Part shown: piece after piece, positions 1-3,574 of the stretch | Layout of the letters: each line of letters opens with the position of its first letter | How positions within the stretch are numbered: the stretch's first letter is position 1 | Origin: Nitrospiraceae bacterium | GTDB lineage: Bacteria > Nitrospirota > Nitrospiria > Nitrospirales > Nitrospiraceae | Reading direction: 5' to 3' | Assembly (NCBI GenBank): GCA_011391455.1 | Contig: JAABQN010000131.1 | Span: 1-5,977 of the forward strand | DNA: 5,977 nt | Translations under genes and position numbers: made by a program | The notes under the pieces: model-generated | Databases searched by the model: none | What the model was told of the DNA's origin: nothing | What the model saw: only the letters and a program-made list of their open reading frames with translations

Positions 1-62
1 ACCAAGAGCCGGTACCGATCGAAACGGAAGAGACGGAAACGGACTCCGCGACACTGTTTTGA
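1..62 (+). CDS. C-terminal end of an unidentified upstream gene (partial)
   Basis: The frame beginning at base 3 stays open from the left edge to a TGA at 60-62 and encodes a 19-residue acidic tail, QEPVPIETEETETDSATLF. Its codons look like those of the genes downstream (many G/C third positions), and it ends 56 bases before cheY, which suits a preceding gene of the same operon. An acidic, Glu/Thr-rich, probably disordered tail is common at the ends of chemotaxis and other signalling proteins, but nothing here identifies the family. A second frame stops at 68-70 and the third stays open far into cheY, so the choice of frame rests on composition and is uncertain. Confidence 0.45.
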   Translation, partial: QEPVPIETEETETDSATLF

Positions 63-97
63 GTCTATGAGAGACAGCAGCCGGCAAAGGCTGAGCC

Positions 98-111
98 AGA
101 GGAGGCGGGAG
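98..111 (+). promoter_or_regulatory. Ribosome binding region of cheY
   Basis: A purine-rich stretch, AGAGGAGGCGGGAG, precedes the cheY ATG at 119. The best Shine-Dalgarno match (AGGAGG, 100-105) lies 13 bases from the ATG, a little far, while GGCGGGAG (104-111) offers a weaker match at 7 bases. No in-frame ATG, GTG or TTG lies between the upstream in-frame TGA (92-94) and 119, so the start is fixed. Confidence 0.6.
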
Positions 112-118
112 TGCACGG

Positions 119-490
119 ATGGGAAAAACAGCGCTAGTCGTGGACGATTCACCGACGATGAGACAGATGGTGGCCTTCACCTTAACGAATGCCGGATTCA
201 AGGTTGTGGAAGCGGAACATGGGAAGGATGCCATTGCGAAGATCGCCGGTGGGCCGAAGGTGGACATTGTCGTGACCGACCTGAACATGCCGGAGATGGA
301 CGGCATCAGCCTGATCAAGGAACTCCGCAAGATGGCATCGTTCAAGTTCACGCCGATTTTGATGCTCACCACAGAATCGGCGGCAGACAAGAAACAAGCA
401 GGCAAAGAGGCCGGCGCGACCGGATGGATCGTCAAGCCATTCAACCCCGAAGTGATACTCAAGGTCATCGCCAAGGTGTTGCCGGCGTAA
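119..490 (+). CDS. cheY: Chemotaxis response regulator CheY
   Basis: This is a single-domain receiver protein of 123 residues, about the usual CheY length, with no output domain. It is expected to take phosphate from CheA in the cytoplasm and act on the flagellar motor or another motility output. The acidic pair is Asp9-Asp10, the phosphoacceptor is Asp54 (in VVTDLNMPEMDG), the conserved hydroxyl residue is Thr84 (LTTES) and the conserved lysine is Lys106 (IVKPF). Trp103 stands where E. coli CheY has the switch residue Tyr106; Trp at this place occurs in many non-enteric CheY proteins. The start at 119 is the only one possible after an in-frame stop at 92-94. The gene lies 76 bases upstream of cheA on the same strand, which makes CheA its obvious phosphodonor. 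A receiver for another output cannot be excluded, but the context argues strongly for chemotaxis. Confidence 0.96.
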   Translation: MGKTALVVDDSPTMRQMVAFTLTNAGFKVVEAEHGKDAIAKIAGGPKVDIVVTDLNMPEMDGISLIKELRKMASFKFTPILMLTTESAADKKQAGKEAGATGWIVKPFNPEVILKVIAKVLPA

Positions 491-495
491 ATAAT

Positions 496-527
496 GTGAG
501 GGGTAAGGCGTTAGGGGTAAAGGGGTA
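496..527 (+). repeat. G-rich heptamer repeat in the cheY-cheA spacer
   Basis: The run reads as 7-base units AGGGGTA, AGGCGTT, AGGGGTA, then one extra A and AGGGGT. Bases 499-520 (22 bases) are identical to 1311-1332 inside cheA, and the copies resume agreement after the extra A. The rest of the spacer (528-566) carries only the weak cheA ribosome site. CGTTAGG at 509-515 can pair with CCTAACG at 553-559, next to that site, but the stem is only 7 bp with a long loop. No gene or terminator is seen in the spacer. Confidence 0.85.
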
Positions 528-558
528 TCGGAAGTCAGCTCCACCCAGCACGCCTAAC

Positions 559-562
559 GAGG
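559..562 (+). promoter_or_regulatory. Weak ribosome binding site of cheA
   Basis: The only Shine-Dalgarno-like sequence before the cheA ATG at 567 is GAGG, four bases away, which is short spacing and a poor match beside the strong site before cheW. The N-terminus beginning MSNDFGQFKEAFFEEAGDHL is a normal start for a CheA P1 domain, so the start itself is well supported. Efficient translation may rely on coupling or may simply be modest. Confidence 0.45.
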
Positions 563-566
563 CTGT

Positions 567-2795
567 ATGAGCAACGATTTTGGACAATTTAAAGAGGCAT
601 TTTTCGAAGAAGCCGGCGATCATTTGGCCATAGTCGAAGAAGGGCTGCTGGCGCTCGAACAGTATCCGGAAGACCTGGATTTGTTGAACAAGATTTTCCG
701 CTCGGCTCATTCCATCAAGGGGACGAGCGGTATGTTCGGCTTTGCCGCTGTCGCGCAGTTTACCCATAAGATGGAGACCCTGCTGGACCTGCTTCGAAAT
801 GGTCAGAAAGTTGTTACGCCGCAAATTGCCGACCTCCTGCTCAAATCGACCGACTGTTTGAAGATGCTGATCGACGCAGTCAAAACCGGTTCACCGGTGG
901 ACGGCGAAACCGTCCACCGGCTCACGGGCGAACTGGCTACGGCAAGCGATACAAAGGTCAAGGTTGAGGATGGCCCTTCAGAATTCTCCTTAACCTCAGC
1001 CTCTCTTTCTACCCCCTTACCCCTTACCCCTTACCCCTCACGGCATTTTACGATTGCCTGGACCCCGCCGGAATGGCTCTTTCAGCGCGGCCTTGATCCG
1101 CTGCAAATCTTCAAGGAGCTCGACAATCTCGGGACATTATCCCAGGTGACCGTCGATACGACGAAGCTGCCGGAGTTGGCAACAATGGATCCGGAGCGGT
1201 GCTATCTCTCCTGGACCATGAAATTGGAAACGGCCAAGGATCGGCAGGTGTTAGACGCAGTGTTTGAGTTTGTGCGCGAAGACAGTGTGCTTACCATCAC
1301 TGAAGACGTCAGGGGTAAGGCGTTAGGGGTAAGGGGTGAAGAGCGGCCCTCTTCCCATGAGCCTTCTTCCGCCCCTCACCCCTCACGCCTCACCCCTGAC
1401 GAGCTCGAGGGAGAGCCCAAACCCCTCGGAGAGATTCTCGTCGAGACTGGGATTGTCTCGCGCGAAACGCTCGACCATGCGCTGGCGCAGCAAAAGCGAG
1501 TCGGCCAGATTCTCGTTGAGCAGCATGCCGTCACGCCACAGCAGATCGAGCAGGCGTTGCAGAAACAGAAGCAGAAGCAACAGGAGTCCGCCACCCAATT
1601 CAAGAAAACCGATACGACCTCGATCCGCGTGGATACCGATAAGATCGACAAGCTCATCAACCTTGTTGGCGAATTGGTTATTACCCAGTCGATGTTGAGC
1701 GATCTCGGAGCCCGCTTCGAAATCACCCAGATGCCGCTGTTGCTGGAGCGGATGGCGCAATTGGAGCATAACACGCGCGAGATTCAGGAACGGGTCATGG
1801 GCATCCGCATGTTGCCGATCGGCAACGCCTTCAGCCGCTTCCCACGGCTGGTCCGCGACCTCTCGGCCAAAGCGGGCAAGAAGATTCAGCTTGTCCTGTC
1901 CGGCGAAGAGACCGAGTTGGACAAGACGGTCATCGAATCCATCGGCGACCCGCTGACGCATCTTGTGCGGAATTCGGCTGACCACGGGTTGGAAATGCCG
2001 GAAGAGCGTCTTGATAACAACAAGCCGGAGCTGGGGACCATCCGGCTCAATGCCTTCCACTCAGGCGGCAGCATTTGCGTCACCGTCGAAGACGATGGGC
2101 GAGGGTTGAACCGCGACAAAATTCTAGCCAAGGCGATCAAACAGGGCTTGATCGCGGAACACGAAAAACTGTCAGACGACCAGATCTGGCCCTTAATCTT
2201 CAAGCCGGGGTTTTCAACTGCTGAAAAGGTGACGGACGTCTCGGGACGAGGCGTCGGAATGGATGTCGTCAAGCGCAATATCGAAGGGCTGGGCGGCGCC
2301 GTCAGCATCAAAACGGCGCCGGGCAAAGGCACGATCTTTACGCTCAAGCTCCCTCTGACCTTAGCCATCATTGAAGGGATGACGGTTCGAGTCGGCAAAG
2401 AGACGTACATTGTGCCGTTGCTCTCGATCTTGGAATCCATCCGGCCGAAGACCGGCGCGATTAAGACCGTCGTCGGCAAAGGCGAACTCCTCGACGTGCG
2501 CGACACCTACTTGCCCGTGATGCGCCTTTACGATGTCTTCTCCCTGCAACCGGAATATATCGACCCCACCAAGGCGATTCTCTTGATCCTTGAAACGGAA
2601 GGGGAGCAGGTCGCTGTGATGGTGGACGAAATCCTCGGCCAGCAACAGGTCGTCATCAAGAGCATGGAGCAGAACTTCCGCAAGATCGATGGCATCGCCG
2701 GCGCGACGATATTGGGCGATGGAACAGTCGGCTTTATTCTCGATGTTCGTGGGCTGATAGAAATGTCACGCCGGTATGTGCCGGTGGCGGCGTGA
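567..2795 (+). CDS. cheA: Chemotaxis histidine kinase CheA with repeat-derived linkers
   Basis: This 742-residue kinase autophosphorylates in receptor-CheW arrays and phosphorylates CheY. Domains in order: P1/HPt at about 1-125 with phospho-site His48 (FRSAHSIKGTSG); a P2-like CheY-binding region at about 160-246; tandem LGEILVE-type motifs at 286-334; P3 dimerisation at about 351-415 (begins IRVDTDKIDKLINLVGEL); P4 ATPase at about 416-597, with N box HLVRNSADHG (Asn469), G1 box EDDGRGL, F box FKPGFST and G2 box GRGVGMD; and a P5 CheW-like domain at about 600-735. All catalytic motifs are intact. The linkers on both sides of P2 (about 149-159 and 248-277) are translated from G/C-skewed heptamer repeats. 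They give low-complexity Pro/Ser-rich peptides and use codons such as AGG, TTA and GTA that are scarcer in the rest of the gene. The frame is nevertheless continuous. E. coli CheA is about 650 residues, so the surplus lies mainly in the linkers and the extra motifs. The assignment is secure; the role of the extra segments is unknown. Confidence 0.97.
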   Translation: MSNDFGQFKEAFFEEAGDHLAIVEEGLLALEQYPEDLDLLNKIFRSAHSIKGTSGMFGFAAVAQFTHKMETLLDLLRNGQKVVTPQIADLLLKSTDCLKMLIDAVKTGSPVDGETVHRLTGELATASDTKVKVEDGPSEFSLTSASLSTPLPLTPYPSRHFTIAWTPPEWLFQRGLDPLQIFKELDNLGTLSQVTVDTTKLPELATMDPERCYLSWTMKLETAKDRQVLDAVFEFVREDSVLTITEDVRGKALGVRGEERPSSHEPSSAPHPSRLTPDELEGEPKPLGEILVETGIVSRETLDHALAQQKRVGQILVEQHAVTPQQIEQALQKQKQKQQESATQFKKTDTTSIRVDTDKIDKLINLVGELVITQSMLSDLGARFEITQMPLLLERMAQLEHNTREIQERVMGIRMLPIGNAFSRFPRLVRDLSAKAGKKIQLVLSGEETELDKTVIESIGDPLTHLVRNSADHGLEMPEERLDNNKPELGTIRLNAFHSGGSICVTVEDDGRGLNRDKILAKAIKQGLIAEHEKLSDDQIWPLIFKPGFSTAEKVTDVSGRGVGMDVVKRNIEGLGGAVSIKTAPGKGTIFTLKLPLTLAIIEGMTVRVGKETYIVPLLSILESIRPKTGAIKTVVGKGELLDVRDTYLPVMRLYDVFSLQPEYIDPTKAILLILETEGEQVAVMVDEILGQQQVVIKSMEQNFRKIDGIAGATILGDGTVGFILDVRGLIEMSRRYVPVAA
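1013..1040 (+). repeat. Heptanucleotide tandem repeat inside cheA (P1-P2 linker)
   Basis: Three exact copies of CCCCTTA (1013-1019, 1020-1026, 1027-1033) are followed by CCCCTCA (1034-1040). The tract lies in frame in cheA and is translated as PLPLTPYPS at about residues 150-158, between P1 and P2. It is the reverse complement of the heptamer family seen at 496-527 and 1311-1337. Because 7 is not a multiple of 3, gain or loss of one unit would shift the cheA frame. Confidence 0.9.
1308..1400 (+). repeat. 29-bp inverted repeat inside cheA (linker after P2)
   Basis: The left arm (1308-1336) and the reverse complement of the right arm (1372-1400) agree at 26 of 29 bases, around a 35-base spacer. 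Both arms are made of 7-base units (AGGGGTR, AGGCGTK, AGGGGTR, then AGGGG). The three mismatches fall at the last base of each successive unit, where one arm has A, T, A and the other G, G, G. The element is fully inside the cheA frame and encodes about residues 248-278 (VRGKALGVRGEERP... SAPHPSRLTPD), between P2 and the LGEILVE motifs. The left arm shares 22 identical bases with the cheY-cheA spacer repeat. Confidence 0.92.
1422..1568 (+). other. Tandem MshEN-like motif region encoded within cheA
   Basis: Residues 286-309 (PLGEILVETGIVSRETLDHALAQQ) and 311-334 (RVGQILVEQHAVTPQQIEQALQKQ) are two 24-residue copies of one pattern, x-[LV]-G-x-I-L-V-E ... A-L-x-x-Q, separated by a single Lys. The pattern resembles the doubled RLGxxL...G...L..AL..Q motif of the MshEN/T2SSE N-terminal domain, known to bind c-di-GMP. 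It departs from that motif: copy one has Pro in place of the leading Arg, copy two has His320 in place of the inner Gly, and the spacer is shorter than the five residues I recall for MshEN. Similar segments occur in other CheA proteins to my knowledge. Ligand binding is unproven and may be lost; a helical spacer role is equally possible. A Lys/Gln-rich stretch (about 333-340) leads on to P3. Confidence 0.6.
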
Positions 2796-2806
2796 GGCAG
2801 GTGAAG

Positions 2807-2871
2807 AAGTTCTGAGTTCTAAGTTCTGAGTTAGAGGCGGATTGGAACTGCGAACCCATAACTTCGAACTT
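2807..2871 (+). repeat. Imperfect AAGTTC-type inverted repeat between cheA and cheW
   Basis: AAGTTCTGAGTT occurs twice (2807-2818 and 2821-2832). The 26-base left arm (2807-2832) matches the reverse complement of 2846-2871 at 19 of 26 bases, with a 13-base spacer. It fills most of the 111-base cheA-cheW spacer and is unrelated in sequence to the heptamer family. No T-run follows, so it does not look like an intrinsic terminator. The remainder (2872-2906) holds the strong cheW ribosome site. Confidence 0.75.
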
Positions 2872-2906
2872 CCCGTCCCGCACACCACTCAATAAGGGAG
2901 GATCCT

Positions 2907-3422
2907 ATGGCAGCAGCAGCGCCTGAGACCGCGACGAAGGAGACCAATCAGCAAATCGGGCTTGCCACGGACGGAAACCAGTTCCTGACGTTTCAGCTCG
3001 GTGATGAGCTGTACGGGGTGGATATTCTCCGGGTGCAGGAACTCAAGGGCTACACGGCCGTGACGAAAATTCCCAACACACCGAGCTATATCAAAGGGGT
3101 CATGAACCTGCGCGGCACGATTGTGCCCATCGTCGAATTGCGGACCACGTTCGGCATGGCAACTGTCGACTACACGATGCTCAGCGTCATTGTTGTGGTC
3201 GTCGTGCGGGATCGCATCATGGGTCTGGTGGTGGATTCTGTCTCGGATGTGCTCAACATCAGTCAAAAGGACATCCAGGCCCCGCCGGAGTTCGGAACCA
3301 AAGTCGATGTGAGTTTCTTGAACGGCATCGCCAAGTGCGGCGACAAACTTGTGGCGCTGCTGAATATCGACCGGTTGCTGAGCGAGAGCGAGATGCAGAA
3401 AGTCACGACGATTGCGGCCTGA
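2907..3422 (+). CDS. cheW: Chemotaxis adaptor protein CheW
   Basis: This is a 171-residue single CheW-domain protein, close to the usual length (E. coli CheW is 167). CheW links receptor tips to the P5 domain of CheA in signalling arrays. The domain runs from about residue 24 (NQFLTFQLGDELYGVDILRVQEL) to about 160. It includes the hallmark MNLRGTIVPIVELR with Arg69 of the conserved NLRG, and a late LVALLNIDRLL strand. Residues 1-23 form a polar, Ala/Thr-rich, probably flexible extension. A strong ribosome site, AAGGGAGG (2894-2901), sits 5 bases before the ATG and settles the start. It lies between cheA and a receptor gene, each gap being filled by a repeat rather than by a recognisable terminator, so co-transcription is likely. 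A free-standing CheV is excluded because there is no receiver domain. Confidence 0.96.
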   Translation: MAAAAPETATKETNQQIGLATDGNQFLTFQLGDELYGVDILRVQELKGYTAVTKIPNTPSYIKGVMNLRGTIVPIVELRTTFGMATVDYTMLSVIVVVVVRDRIMGLVVDSVSDVLNISQKDIQAPPEFGTKVDVSFLNGIAKCGDKLVALLNIDRLLSESEMQKVTTIAA

Positions 3423-3434
3423 TCGCGGAACGCG

Positions 3435-3461
3435 CGGGATAGGCGGGATAAACGAGATAGA
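3435..3461 (+). repeat. 9-bp tandem repeat downstream of cheW
   Basis: Three consecutive 9-base units, CGGGATAGG, CGGGATAAA and CGAGATAGA (consensus CGRGATARR), follow the cheW stop codon by 12 bases and run into CGGGG. This is a different family from the other spacer repeats. It shows no coding potential and no obvious site for a known regulator. Confidence 0.7.
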
Positions 3462-3471
3462 CGGGGCAGGC

Positions 3472-3520
3472 TGCAGGCTGAAGTGTTCGGGCCTTTGGCC
3501 TTTCAGACCTTCAGCCTGCA
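3472..3520 (+). repeat. Palindrome with a 12-bp perfect stem in the cheW-receptor spacer
   Basis: TGCAGGCTGAAG (3472-3483) is the exact reverse complement of 3509-3520. Inside the loop, GGCC (3490-3493) and GGCC (3497-3500) can form a small inner hairpin around TTT. The left arm continues a short tandem GCAGGCT (3467-3473 and 3474-3480). No T-run follows the right arm, so an intrinsic terminator is unlikely. It could be a REP-like element or an RNA-stabilising structure between cheW and the receptor gene. Confidence 0.8.
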
Positions 3521-3532
3521 TGAGCCTTCAAC

Positions 3533-3557
3533 CAGTGTAAGCCTTCGGTTCACACTG
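3533..3557 (+). promoter_or_regulatory. Small hairpin just upstream of the receptor ribosome site
   Basis: CAGTGTAAGCC and GGTTCACACTG can pair as an 11-position stem with one A-C mismatch and one G-T pair around a TTC loop. The stem ends 5 bases before the GGGAG Shine-Dalgarno sequence (3563-3567) of the receptor, whose ATG is at 3575. The position suggests a leader structure that could influence translation or mRNA stability, but no regulator family is recognised and the ribosome site itself stays unpaired. Confidence 0.45.
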
Positions 3558-3574
3558 CAACAGGGAGAGTTATC

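Noticed and set aside
78..93. CAGCC/GGCTG hairpin in the cheY leader
   Set aside because: Only a 5-bp stem with a 6-base loop, which is readily expected by chance in GC-rich DNA.
63..118. Promoter for cheY, including sigma-28 or sigma-54 types
   Set aside because: No convincing -35/-10, -24/-12 or flagellar-type elements could be read in the short leader; transcription may come from upstream.
67..570. Open frame of 167 codons overlapping cheY in another frame
   Set aside because: Its product is a low-complexity Arg/Gly-rich chain with no recognisable domain, and it runs through a cheY with every key residue in place.
1013..1040. CRISPR-type or telomere-like array (CCCCTTA units)
   Set aside because: The units are directly adjacent with no spacers, and they lie inside a bacterial coding gene; this is a simple tandem repeat.
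1311..1400. Frameshift or pseudogene in cheA caused by the repeats
   Set aside because: The frame continues without interruption through both repeat blocks into intact P3, P4 and P5 domains, so the gene looks functional.
1383..2060. Antisense open frame (225 codons) opposite the middle of cheA
   Set aside because: It lies fully over the conserved P3/P4 coding region and its Leu-rich stretches come from the complement of Gln/Lys codons; no independent support.
3472..3520. Rho-independent terminator after cheW
   Set aside because: The stem is strong but no T-run follows the right arm and the loop is long; it reads better as a repeat element.
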